NCBI GenBank assembly: GCA_964423405.1
Contig: CAYREY010000016.1
Coordinates: 1-64,000 of the forward strand
Length of the DNA stretch: 64,000 bases
DNA from: Bog-950 sp964423405
GTDB taxonomy: Bacteria > Bacteroidota > Bacteroidia > Chitinophagales > LD1
Reading direction: 5' to 3'
Made by a program: the position numbers and the translations under genes. The notes under the pieces are model-generated. The model did not search any database. It was not told where the DNA came from and saw only the letters and a list, made by a program, of their open reading frames with translations. Shown one piece after another: positions 14,865 to 26,500 of the stretch; within the stretch, counting starts at the first letter, position 1, and each line of letters begins with the position of its first letter.

Positions 14865-17800
14865 GTGAAAAAAACATTACTACTCCTTTGCTTACTGGCG
14901 GGTATAATAGCTGCATTTGCACAGCCAAACGCGGTGTCGCTACCGCGTCAGCAAATGTTGCGCTTTACCGAAAACAAAGGGCAGTGGGATAACCGTATTA
15001 TCTACCACGCCGAAATACCAAACGGCAAACTGATACTTGAAAAGGATGCATTTTATTTTGTATTGTTTTCGGCAGAAGACCTGGCGCACATACACCACCC
15101 CGGTAACGAGAAGGTAACTGTACATGGCCATGCTTTCCGGCAGCAGTTTGTTGGGGCTAATACCAGTGCTACGCTGCAGCCAGCCAACGCGTTTAAAGAT
15201 TATGCCAACTACTATATTGGTAACAATCCGCGTTTCTGGGCCTCGGGTGTAAAAATTTTTCAGCAGGTAAATTACACCAATGTGTACGATGGTATAAACC
15301 TGGCTATTTATACTCACCAAAACCGCAGCCTTAAATACGATTGGATAGTAAACCCCGGTGCCGATGCCTCTAAAATTAAAATACGCTACACCGGTACCGA
15401 TGACCTGCGCATTAAAAATGCAGAGCTGCATATAAAACTGACTACCGGCGATATGGCTGAAGAAAAACCATACGCCTACCAGCTCATCAACGGCTCGCAC
15501 AAACCTGTTAAGTGTGCGTTTGTATTGAATGATGATGAGGTGAGTTTTAGTTTTCCGGATGGGTACGATACCAACTTCCCGCTGATAATAGACCCCACTA
15601 TTGTGTTTTCTACCTATACCGGTGCTACCGGCGATAACTGGGGCTATACCGCAACGTATGATGCTGCGGGCTGCATGTATGTAGGCGGCTATGTAAACAA
15701 CGATGCTGCCGGTGCGGCCTACCCTACCACACCCGGTGCTTTTCAAACAACCTGGGGTGGTGGTACCGGTTTATCCAGCGACCCCAACATGCCACCCGGC
15801 GCCGGTAATGGTATTGCTTTTGCCTGCGATATGGGTATTACCAAGTTTACACCCGATGGTACCCAACTGGTGTACTCAACTTATGTAGGTGGTAACGATA
15901 ACGAAACCCCGCACTCACTGGTGGTTGACCCACAGGGCAATCTGGTAATATACGGGGTAAGTTATTCGGCTAACTATCCTGTAACAGCCAATGCCTACGA
16001 TAATAGTTACAATGGCGATGGCGATATTGTGGTAACCAAACTGAATGCCGGTGGTACAGCACTGATAGGCTCTACGTTTATTGGTGGTACGGGTATGGAT
16101 GGTATTAACTTTGACCCCGAAGAGTTTACCGCCGGACGGCTAAAACGCAATTATGGCGACCAGAACCGTGGCGAGGTAAACGTAGATGCTTCTAACGCTA
16201 TATACATAGCCAGTTGTACACAGTCGTTCAACTTTCCGGTAACCGGTGGTGTGGTGCAATCTACCTACGGCGGCAGTCAGGATGGCTGCGCCTTTAAATT
16301 AAGTACCGATTGTTCGGCGCTTATATGGAGTACTTATCTGGGTGGTAGTACCGATGATGCCTGCTACTCGCTGGATATTGGCCCTAACGGTACTTTATAC
16401 GTGGCCGGTGGCACTATGAGCAGCGATTTTCCTACAGTAGCCGGCTCTTTACATACCAGTTATATGGGTGGCTTATACGATGGCTTTGTGGCGCATATCA
16501 ACGCCACCGGTACGCAGTTGTTAAGCTCATCATACATTGGTACTTCGGGTAACGATCAGGTATATTTTGTAAAACTGGATGGTACAGGCAATGTTTATTA
16601 CGTAGGGCAAACCACCGGTGCTTATCCTGTAGTAAACGCTGTGTACCGAAACGCCAACAGCGGTCAGTTTATAGAGAAAGCAAACCCCGCGCTTAACAGT
16701 GTATTTTATTCTACCGTGTTTGGCAGTGGCAGCGGGCAGCCTAATATTTCGCCAACAGCTTTTCTGGTAGATACCTGCGAGAATGTATACGTAGCCGGTT
16801 GGGGTACCAACAGTGGTTCTTTCTCGGGGTTTTTAATAAACATGAACAATATGCCGCTAACCAGCGATGCTATGAAAACCAGCACCGATGGTACCGACTT
16901 CTATTTCTTTGTAATGTCTAAAAATGCGCAGGGCATATTATACGGGTCGTACTTTGGCGGTAATCAGTCTATAGAGCACGTAGATGGTGGTACCAGCCGT
17001 TTCGATAAGCGGGGGGTGATCTATCAGGCCATCTGTGCCGGTTGCGGGGCTAACTCACTTACGCCCACTATGCCATCCAATGTATGGTCGCCAACCAACC
17101 AGGGTAATAACTGTAACGAGTTGGGGCTTAAAATAGAGTTTAACCTATCGGGCACGCAGGTAGAGATTGATGCCTTTCCACGGGCAACCGGTTGTGTGCC
17201 GCTAACGGTACAGTTTCAGGCTACCAGCAACGCACAATCTATTACCTGGTATTTCGATGATAACGGTGCTACTTCAAACGTACTGAACCCTGCTTATACC
17301 TATTACGACACCGGTTCGTATCGTGTAATGCTGGTGGGTATCGACTCTAACTCGTGTAACCTGGCCGATACAGCTTACCTGGATGTATGGGTACGCGATG
17401 ATTCGATAGTGGCTGATTTTTTACCATTTGTAAATATCGATTGCGATAACAACAGCATCTCGCTAAGTTCTACCAACTATCAGTCGGCCAACTATTCGTG
17501 GAACATGGGAGATGGTACAACTTATAACACCGATTCGGTAACACATACCTACCCCGGGCCGGGTACCTACAATATCAGGCTGATAGTATCAGACACTACC
17601 CGGTGTAGCCTGGCCGATACCTTTATCAGCCAGGTACGCATACCGGCCGATATAGATGCCTCATTTACGGTTAGCAATAACCGGGGTTGTGTACCGCTTA
17701 CCGTAGATTTTAATGCACCGGTAGTAGGCACCGCCAGTTATTTGTGGTCTTTCGGCGATGGTAATGTATCTGACCAGCCCACTAATACCTACACCTACAA

Positions 17801-19403
17801 CCAGAAAGGGAATTATCTGGTGCGCCTGATTGTGGTTGATTCTACATCGTGTAACATTGCCGATACAGCAACTGCAATTATTTTGGTGATAGATTCATCG
17901 GCTGATGCAGATTTTCAGTTTAAGCGCACATTCTTTGGTTGCGATTCGGTACAGGTAACTGTATGGACCAGCTACCAGGGCGAGGACTCGCAGATATGGG
18001 ATTTTGGCGATGGTACGGTAATTACCAATTCCGATACTGCTTATCATGTGTACAGCACAGCCGGTACATTTACCATTACCCACACCCTTACCGATTTACA
18101 AATGGTATGCAAGCCTATCGATACCGCACAAATTGCCGTTAGCCTGTTGCCACTCAACGTATCTATTACTATACCCGATACCGGAGGGTGCTATCCGTTT
18201 ACTGCTACGTTCATTGGTAACTCAGTTTTGCTTTCTACTAATTTTGTGTGGCAGTTTGGCGATGGCTTTACAGCTGCCGGCGATACAGTAACCCATACCT
18301 ATAATAACACTGGTATCTTTAACGTAATTGCACTGGCAACCGATACCAATGCCTGTGTAGGGGCCGATTCGGCGTTTGGCGTAGTTACCGTAATAAACGA
18401 CTCGGTAAGTGCCGGCTTTAACCTTAACGTGCTTAACGATTGCGATTCAAATCTGGTAATAGATCTGGTGAACACCAGCACCAATGCACTGGAGTATTTC
18501 TGGAGTTTCGGCGATGGCACTACATCTACCAATACCAATGAAAACCATACGTACACCGTTCCCGGCACTTACACGGTTACGCTTATAGTACAGGATACAA
18601 ACCGCTGCCATCCGTTAGATACTATATCGCAACAGGTAGTACTATTGCCTAATGTATCGGTAGATTTTACTGCGCCCGATGTATGTGCCGGTACACCGGT
18701 ACAGTTTACTAATCTTAGCAACCCCAATGCAGCTTTTGTGTGGAGTTTTGGCGATGGAACATCCAGTACAGCTTATTCGCCATCGCACCTGTATAACACA
18801 ACCGGCATCAAACAGGTACAGCTTACCATTACCGATACTACTACCTGCGATGTAACCAAAAGCATAACCCGCGATGTGCAGGTGTTTACCCAGCCACTCG
18901 CCGATTTTACCACCGATGGCGACACCTTTAAGTTTGAAGCACCGGTAGAGTTTATTAACCGCAGCTTTGCTTACCAGGAGCTATACTGGGATTTTGGCGA
19001 TGGTACCAGCAGCAACGAAGAGAACCCGGTGCATACCTACGAGAAAATTTACACCATGCGTGTTTGCCTGCAGGCTACCAATGGGGTATGTTACGATACT
19101 ATCTGCAAAGAAATATTCATATCGTTTACCGGTTTGGTGGGCGTGCCTAATGCATTTTCACCTAACGGCGATGGTGTAAATGATGAGGTACGGGTAGAAG
19201 GCCGCGGTATAGTGGGCCTTACGTTCCGCATATATAACCGCTGGGGCGAAAAAGTTTTCGAATCGAACGATAAGAACATAGGCTGGAACGGTATCTACAA
19301 AGGTGTGTTGCAGGAAATGGAAGTGTACACCTACTATGTAGAGGCTACCTTAATCAACGGACAGGTGGTGCCATTAAAGGGTAATATTACTTTGTTGAGA
19401 TAG
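14865..19403 (+). CDS. PKD-repeat surface protein with CHU_C (T9SS type B) domain
   Basis: The frame opens upstream, but GTG at 14865 gives a clear signal peptide (MKKTLLLLCLLAGIIAAFAQ), making a 1,512-residue secreted protein. Order: an N-terminal beta domain that starts LRFTENKGQWDNRIIYHAEI (DUF7948-like) to about 230; SBBP-type beta-propeller repeats (TKFTPDGTQLVYSTYVGGND and similar) to about 750; eight PKD domains (each with FGDG or its variants) to about 1,420; and a gliding-motility-associated C-terminal domain (GVPNAFSPNGDGVNDEVRVE, IYNRWGEKVFES). The last is the type B signal for export through the type IX secretion system. The next gene encodes a PorP/SprF-like protein, the usual partner. 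Role: probably adhesion to surfaces or polymers. Confidence 0.9.
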   Translation: MKKTLLLLCLLAGIIAAFAQPNAVSLPRQQMLRFTENKGQWDNRIIYHAEIPNGKLILEKDAFYFVLFSAEDLAHIHHPGNEKVTVHGHAFRQQFVGANTSATLQPANAFKDYANYYIGNNPRFWASGVKIFQQVNYTNVYDGINLAIYTHQNRSLKYDWIVNPGADASKIKIRYTGTDDLRIKNAELHIKLTTGDMAEEKPYAYQLINGSHKPVKCAFVLNDDEVSFSFPDGYDTNFPLIIDPTIVFSTYTGATGDNWGYTATYDAAGCMYVGGYVNNDAAGAAYPTTPGAFQTTWGGGTGLSSDPNMPPGAGNGIAFACDMGITKFTPDGTQLVYSTYVGGNDNETPHSLVVDPQGNLVIYGVSYSANYPVTANAYDNSYNGDGDIVVTKLNAGGTALIGSTFIGGTGMDGINFDPEEFTAGRLKRNYGDQNRGEVNVDASNAIYIASCTQSFNFPVTGGVVQSTYGGSQDGCAFKLSTDCSALIWSTYLGGSTDDACYSLDIGPNGTLYVAGGTMSSDFPTVAGSLHTSYMGGLYDGFVAHINATGTQLLSSSYIGTSGNDQVYFVKLDGTGNVYYVGQTTGAYPVVNAVYRNANSGQFIEKANPALNSVFYSTVFGSGSGQPNISPTAFLVDTCENVYVAGWGTNSGSFSGFLINMNNMPLTSDAMKTSTDGTDFYFFVMSKNAQGILYGSYFGGNQSIEHVDGGTSRFDKRGVIYQAICAGCGANSLTPTMPSNVWSPTNQGNNCNELGLKIEFNLSGTQVEIDAFPRATGCVPLTVQFQATSNAQSITWYFDDNGATSNVLNPAYTYYDTGSYRVMLVGIDSNSCNLADTAYLDVWVRDDSIVADFLPFVNIDCDNNSISLSSTNYQSANYSWNMGDGTTYNTDSVTHTYPGPGTYNIRLIVSDTTRCSLADTFISQVRIPADIDASFTVSNNRGCVPLTVDFNAPVVGTASYLWSFGDGNVSDQPTNTYTYNQKGNYLVRLIVVDSTSCNIADTATAIILVIDSSADADFQFKRTFFGCDSVQVTVWTSYQGEDSQIWDFGDGTVITNSDTAYHVYSTAGTFTITHTLTDLQMVCKPIDTAQIAVSLLPLNVSITIPDTGGCYPFTATFIGNSVLLSTNFVWQFGDGFTAAGDTVTHTYNNTGIFNVIALATDTNACVGADSAFGVVTVINDSVSAGFNLNVLNDCDSNLVIDLVNTSTNALEYFWSFGDGTTSTNTNENHTYTVPGTYTVTLIVQDTNRCHPLDTISQQVVLLPNVSVDFTAPDVCAGTPVQFTNLSNPNAAFVWSFGDGTSSTAYSPSHLYNTTGIKQVQLTITDTTTCDVTKSITRDVQVFTQPLADFTTDGDTFKFEAPVEFINRSFAYQELYWDFGDGTSSNEENPVHTYEKIYTMRVCLQATNGVCYDTICKEIFISFTGLVGVPNAFSPNGDGVNDEVRVEGRGIVGLTFRIYNRWGEKVFESNDKNIGWNGIYKGVLQEMEVYTYYVEATLINGQVVPLKGNITLLR

Positions 19404-19432
19404 AAACAGATAATAGACTATAGAAATTAGAT

Positions 19433-20512
19433 ATGAGAAGGAAAAGGCCATACAACTGCTTTACTAAAAGAAACATGTTTCTTTTAGTTGCATTAGGCTA
19501 TGGTCTGTTGTTTAACGTCTATAGCCTCCGTGCTCAGGATATTCACTTTACTCAGTTTTTTACCAATTCGCTGGCGCTTAATCCGGCACAAACCGGTAAC
19601 TACGAGGGCAACTATCGCCTGGGGTTTAATTTTAAGGCACAGTGGCCATTTGCTATTACCGGTAAGGTATATAACCATCATACCGAGTCGCCGTTTATAG
19701 ATTTTAGCTTTGGCGAGCGTAAACTTAAAACAGCCTGGTTTGGTGTGGGTATGAATTTTGTGAATGACGAGGCCGGCGATGGCCGCCTTACTTACCGGCG
19801 CTTTGGCCTTAGTGCGGCCTATCATCAGGCGTTTGATAAAAACCACCGGTATGTACTTTCTACCGGTTTTGGTTTTAACTACATTATCCGTTCGGTAGAT
19901 TTTACAAAGTTCTACTTCAATAACCAATGGGTAGATGATTTTGGATTTAATATATCGCTACCTAACGGCGAACCGGTACAGCGTGAAAGTTTTCAGATGA
20001 TAGACCTGAATGCCGGTATCAACTTTGCCGCGCAGATACATGAACAGGTAAAACTGGAGGTAGGCTATTCGCTGTTGCACATTAACCGGCCTAAGCATAC
20101 TTTTCTTGGTACTACCGAAAGGCTGGGCTTCAGGCACCAGGCATCGGGTGGTGTTACCTATAACGTAAACGAAAGAATATCGATACTGGTTAATGCCTAC
20201 TATGGCTACGAAAAAAAGGCACAGGAAATAACCACCGGTGCTATGTTTGGTTACGGCTTTTTGCAGCGCCGTACTTCCGAGCCGGTAAACACAATTTACG
20301 TGGGCATGTATTACCGGGTAAAAGATGCTCTATCTCCGGTAATTGGTTATAAGTTTAAAACCACCCGCATATTGTTCAATTACGATATTACTTTATCCGG
20401 GCTAGCTAAGCCGGGCCGCGCCAACGGTGGCCCCGAGTTATCACTGGTACACACCGGCAGCTTCTACAAACAATTCGGTACTAAAAAAGTGTATTGCCCT
20501 AGTTTCCGCTAG
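19433..20512 (+). CDS. PorP/SprF family type IX secretion-associated protein
   Basis: The 359-residue protein has an N-terminal signal (hydrophobic part at 14-33, ending at AQD) and the family start QDIHFTQFFTNSLALNPAQT, followed by a beta-barrel-like domain (FKAQWPFAITGKVYNHHTES and aromatic, alternating strands). PorP/SprF proteins sit in the outer membrane and are needed for surface display of particular T9SS clients with a CHU_C domain; the pair with the preceding gene, 29 bp away, is typical. Its stop codon (20510-20512) touches the stop of the convergent M4 protease gene (20513), leaving no room for a terminator. Confidence 0.9.
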   Translation: MRRKRPYNCFTKRNMFLLVALGYGLLFNVYSLRAQDIHFTQFFTNSLALNPAQTGNYEGNYRLGFNFKAQWPFAITGKVYNHHTESPFIDFSFGERKLKTAWFGVGMNFVNDEAGDGRLTYRRFGLSAAYHQAFDKNHRYVLSTGFGFNYIIRSVDFTKFYFNNQWVDDFGFNISLPNGEPVQRESFQMIDLNAGINFAAQIHEQVKLEVGYSLLHINRPKHTFLGTTERLGFRHQASGGVTYNVNERISILVNAYYGYEKKAQEITTGAMFGYGFLQRRTSEPVNTIYVGMYYRVKDALSPVIGYKFKTTRILFNYDITLSGLAKPGRANGGPELSLVHTGSFYKQFGTKKVYCPSFR

Positions 20513-23500
20513 TTAGCGGGTTATTATAACCTGCTTTACCGTACTCATTTTCCCGCTGGTAATTTCAAGTGTATATACACCCGCCGCAAACACCGATACG
20601 TCCATTAATGTTTGCGTTGCCGTTACCGGTTGTTGTATAATCAGCCTGCCCAGTACATCGCGTAAACGCAGTTGTGTTGCTGCTGGTACTTTACTAATGC
20701 TAATAGTGATGTTGTTACTTGCCGGGTTAGGAAACACACGTAGTGTTATTTCTTCGTTTATAGTAGCAATGCTTGTAGGGGTTTCTGTTATAAGCACAGT
20801 AGCCGTTTCAGTACAGTTGTTGGCATCGGTTACTGTTACAGTATAGGTACCCCCGCTTATGCCCGATAGGTTTTGTGTAGTGTCGCCGGTGCTCCAGGTG
20901 AATGAGTATGGCGCTGTGCCACCTGCCGGGTTGGTAACCAGTATGCTGCCATCATTAGCTCCGGCATTGGCATTGGTAGTGGCTGTGGCAAATTGTATGG
21001 TTGCCGGTGCTGTAACGGTAACTGTAGCCGTAGCACTGCATCCGTTATTGTCGGTTACCTGTACGTTGTAGTTGCCCGGTGCCAGGTTTTGTATAACCGG
21101 TGTGGTGTTAGCGTTGCTCCACACATACTCATAAGTTCCGCTGCCTCCGCTGGCTATAGCGGTAGCACTACCGTTCTGGTCGCCATTACATAATACACCG
21201 GTGGCAGTTATAGCTATAGTTATGCCAGCTGTACCGCTTACAACCTCGCTGGCAGTTGCTGTACAATTGTTGGCATCGGTAACGGTAAGGGTGTAGTTGC
21301 CGGCTGGTAGGTTACTCAGGCTACTGCCTGTTTCGTTAGTGCTCCACACATACGTATAACCCGGTGTGCCACCGGTTACCTGTACTGCTACTGTACCAGT
21401 GTTACTGCCACAGGCTGTAGCAGTGGTAGTAGTAGTTAATTGTAATTGTGCAGGGCTGGTTATGGTTTCGCTTACAATGTTTATACATCCGGCAGCATCT
21501 GTTACAGTAGCGGTATAAGTGCCGGCAACTACATTGCTGATGGTAGCACCGGTAGCACCGTTGCTCCATTGGTAAGTGTAAGGCGCATTGCCGCTGTTAA
21601 TGCTTACTGTAGCACTACCGCTTGCAGTACCATAACAGGTAACCGGTGTAGCAGCAACGGTAGCCTGTAATGTACCCGAGTTGGTTACTATAGCTGTTGC
21701 AGTAGCCGTGCAGGTGTTGGCATCGGTTATGGTAACCGTATAGCTGCCCGCTTGTAAATTGTTTACTGTAGCCGTTGTGGCTCCACCGGTCCAGTTGTAG
21801 GTATATACACCTACGCCACCGTTGGCAGTGGCCTGTGCGCTGCCATTGCTTTGTCCGCAACTGGCATCGGTAGAAGTAGTATTGATGTTGATAGCCGCAG
21901 GTTCTGTTACAATAGTGGTTGCAATGGCGGTACAGCCGTTGGCATCGGTAGCTGTAACCGTATAGTTGCCTGCTGCTGTATTGGTTATTGTCTGGCTGGT
22001 GGCTCCGTTGCTCCAGTTATAGGTAACGGTACCGGTGCCGCCATTGGTGGTAAGGGTAGCACTACCATTGCTGCCTCCATAGCAGCTAACTGCCAACGGG
22101 GTTGCCGATACCGAAAGCGCAGCCGGTTCGGTAATGGTTGTGGTGGTTGTAGCAGTGCAACCGTTGGCATCGGTAACAGTAACGGCGTAGTTGCCGGCAC
22201 TAACCAATGTAAGGTTTTGCGTGGTTGCTCCCGACGACCACTGATAGCTGTATCCGCCGGTACCTCCGGAGGTACTTAGCGTTATACCTCCGTTATTACT
22301 ACCGTTGCATAGTGCCTGGGTGGTAGTTGTCGATACGGTTATAACTGTAGGCTGGTTAATGGTAGCTGCTGTGGTTACCGAACAGCCATTAGCATCTGTT
22401 ACCGTGGCGGTGTATGTTCCAGCAGGTATATTGCTCAGGTTTTGGGTGGTGGCATTGTTGCTCCAGTTGTAAGTGTAGGTGCCGGTGCCGCCGCTTACAT
22501 TCAGGTTAACACTGCCCGTAGCCGATGCATTACACTGCACATTGCTTACCGATGGTGTTGCTGTAATAGTAGCAGGCTGCGAAATAGTAACAGCTACTGT
22601 AGCCGAGCAGTTACCGGCATCGGTAACTGTTACGGTATAGCTACCGGCTGGTAGTTGGGTACGGTCTTGTGTACTTACGCCACCGGCCCAGGTATATGTA
22701 TAGCCCGGTGTACCACCGTTTACGGTTAAATCTATAGCACCATTTGTACCGCCGTTGCACGGTACATTGGTAACAATGGTACTGGCACTAAGCCCCGAAG
22801 TTTGGGTAACCGTAGCCGATACTGTAGTGCTGCAATTGTTGGCATCTGTTACTGTAGCGGTATAAGTGCCGGCACCCAGCGATGTTATATTTTGTGTAGT
22901 TGCGCCGTTGCTCCAGTTAAAGGTGTAGCCGCCTGTGCCACCGGTGGCTGTAAGGTTAACAGCACCATTGTTGTTACCACTGCACGAAATATTTACCGGT
23001 GTGGCGCTGGCGCTTATTGCAGCCGGTTGGGTTACAGTAGCCGTTGCGGTTGCTGTACATTGGCTGGCATCGGTAACGGTAACGGTATAAGTACCTGCGC
23101 TAAGCCCGCTGCGGTCTTCGGTAGTAGTGCCACCGCCCCAGTTGTACGTATAGCCTGCTGTACCACCGGTTACGCTAAGGTTAACCGCACCGGTACTGCT
23201 GCCGTTGCATAAAGCATTGGTAACAGCGGTGGTTGGTGTTATAGCTGTTGGTTGTGTAACAGTAGTGCTGGCGGTAGCTGTACAGCCGCCGGCATCGGTA
23301 ACTGTAACTGTATAAGTGCCCGGTTGCAGGTTGCTGATAGCTGCGGTAGTGGCATTGTTGCTCCAGCTATACGTGTAGGTAGGTGTACCACCGGTTACGG
23401 TTATACCCGCAGTGCCATTGGCTGCGTTGTTACAAGTAACATTGGCCGATGATAGTGTAGCTACAGGCACCGGACGTACAGTAGCGGTTACCGGCACGCG

Positions 23501-26500
23501 TTGCGATATGCAGTCGGCTTCCTGTATTTCCCAATCATAAAAATAATAGTAATAGGTAGCCGAGTTGGCTGCGTTGTTGCCGTATATACTAAGTATTCCG
23601 GCAGCATCGTTGTAAGGATATGCAGCACCGGTGCTGTTGCGGTACAGGTTCATGGTATCGCGCAGGCCCAGTTCGTATGTGCCGGGCACTAAATCCAGGT
23701 TAAGTGTTATACGGCTGGCCCCGTTAGGTACAAAAACTGTTTTGTTGGCAATAACACCGCCCAGCGAGTCGCGGTGCTGTACGGTACGGTAACCATCGCC
23801 TTGTGCATATACCAACACACTTACCAGTTTCGCTTTTTTAAATACACGGAAACGCAGTGCCCTGGTTTGGTTAGAGTTGTAATTGCTGCCACTGCCAATA
23901 GAGTTGCTGGCAGGGCCAACCTTATAGGTTGGCTGTGGTTGTGTATCCTGTACAAAGTAGGTGGTGGTAGTATTAAGCACCGCCGTGGTAAACGGGTTAG
24001 CGTTCGATACCCAGTTGCCTGCACTATCCAGCCAGCTTACGCGGTTGCTGGTAGGTGCTGTAAACGTAAAGCTTTGCGGGCCGCACCGGTTTTGTGCAGC
24101 AACAGCAGGGCCTGTTGGCTTATTAATAGTTATATAGTTGGTTCTGGTAGAAACGTTGTTGCCAAAGTTGTTATACGCCGTAAGCGATACGGTGTAGGTG
24201 CCGTTATTAATATAATTGTGCGTAGGGTGTTGCTGGGTAGATGTTGTGCCATCGCCAAAATTCCACAACCAGGCATTGGGGCCACCGGTGGTCATATCGG
24301 TAAACCGTACAGTACCGCTACAGCTTTGTGTTACATCGGCTTTAAAGGCTGCGGTAGGAGGGGCGTTAGGATTAATACACGTCCACTGTATGGTAAAGCC
24401 TGCTGCCACCACGCCGGGGTCGGTGTACTGGCGTATGGTAATAGATGAACCGGATGAGGTGATAGTAGCCGGTAGTGTGGTGCCGGTATAGCTGCCAATT
24501 ACAGGGCTGGTGGTGTTGGGCCCGTCATACACATACACGTAATCGTAGTTGGCCTCCATATTAAACTGCGTAAACTGCAGGCGTACCTGCGAAGCACCCA
24601 CCGGTGCAATGGTTACCACACTATTGGTATTATCGGTATAGTTACCGGCGGCACCGCCGTTATCGTATATAGTTCCGGTGCAGGCTGTTTGTGTTTGGTA
24701 AGTACCGTTGTTAGGCATAATAACCACACATGGGTTATTGGTGCTTATGCTTACATAGTTGGTACGTATCAGGCTATCCACACCACAGGCCCCGCTTATT
24801 ACCAGTTTAACGGTGTAGGTTCCCAACGCATTATACGTGTACGATGGGTTGAGCGCCGTGCTGGTGCCTCCGTCGCCAAATGTCCATACATAGTTGGCGG
24901 CATTGGTGCTGGTATTGGTAAAGTTAACGGTAAACGGAGCTATGCAGCCACTAACCGGTGTGGCGGTAAACTGCGCATCGGCACCGGCAATAAAATCGGC
25001 GCCTACGCCTACCGCATACCATGCTCGGGTAGTAGAAATAGCCTCCTGCGAACACACGCCATACAAATCGTTGGCCGATTGAATAGCATAAAAGCGCGCA
25101 TCGGCATAATCAGAAGTATTGGTCAGGTATACTACATCGTTGCGCCAGGCTATACGGGTAGCCTTGTTGCGGCCTATAGCTGTTACGTTATAGGCATTCC
25201 CTAAATCGTTGGTGCCGCTGCCACCTACCGATAACCGGTAGTACCAGTGGTTTTGCACCCCGCTGTTTATATGCACCCCGCCGTTATCGCCGGTACCGGT
25301 GTACCAGTTGGTGCCGGTATAGGTATCGGGGTCGCCATAGGTATTGGGGTTACTCATCGAGCGGAACGCTCCGCCTATGTCTTCACCTATCAGCCAGTTG
25401 GCAACTGTAGAGTCGCCATACCATTCTACCGCAGCGCCAAATATATCGCTGAACGATTCATTCAATGCCCCCGACTCATCCTGATAATCCAAATTAGAAG
25501 TACGCTCTGTTAATCCATGCGATATTTCGTGCCCGGTAATATCGAGCGATACCAGCGGATCGTAGGTGGCGTTACCATCGCCAAATGTCATACGTGTACC
25601 ATCCCAAAACGCATTTACATAATTAGTGCTGTAATGCAGGTACAGGTTTAGCGGGTAGCCGGCATTATCTATCGAGTTGCGGCCCATGCTGGTATAAAAA
25701 TCATAAGTTACTTCAGCTCCCCAGTGTGCATCGCCGGCATACTGATCGAGGTTGGCGTTTACGTTGTTCCACACATTGTTGGCGTCAGTAAAATCTACCG
25801 AGTTGCCATAACTGGTACCACGCTGCATGTTATAGGTATATACGCCCTGGCCCCGGGTAGTTTCGCGTAGCCGGTAGCTGCCGTTATAGCTGTCGGCTAC
25901 TATTGGCCGGTTACCACGGTACACCGTAGTAGCAGTGCCATTGGTATTGGCGTGGTGTATTTTCTCACTGCTTCGTACTACTTCACCGGTCTGCGCATCT
26001 ACATATACATCGTTGCGGCTCATGGGTTGGTGGGCGTACACATCAAAATGCCATACCAACCTGAAATTATCCGACGTGTTTTTACCGTCCTGCAATATCT
26101 CCAGTTCTCCCTTCGGGTAAAACGTAGCCGATGGGTCACCCGATTCGGCTTTGATAAAGTTTTCTTCTTCGGTTAATTGCCATTTGTATAGCTGTGCACC
26201 GGTTTTGTTAAGTGCAGCATTCAATGCAGTAGTTTCCGGTACAGATGCAGTAGTAGTAGTGGCTATGTTTTTAAACAGGTAGCCGTTGTATTTGCGTACC
26301 TTGTTATTGTACAGGTGTAACAAAAAAATACCATTGTGTACCGGTATACCGTTTACCGCTAACTGATAGCGCTTATGCAGCCAGCCCTGCTCATCGGGTT
26401 CTGCTGCCAGTAAACTGAAATTGTAGCTTACCGGTAGCTTATAGGCTTTGCGTAGTATAAAGAAAAATGTTTCCTCGTCAGGTTCGGCTCCCGTGCGGAA

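Noticed and set aside
20770..23465. CRISPR-like or satellite repeat
   Set aside because: The period is about 225 bp and the units are translated in one long frame as SprB domains; there are no short identical repeats with unique spacers.
21446..24448. Long plus-strand frames opposite the M4 protease
   Set aside because: They are antisense shadows of the Thr/Gly/Val-rich repeats, full of Cys/Gly and without signal or domain.
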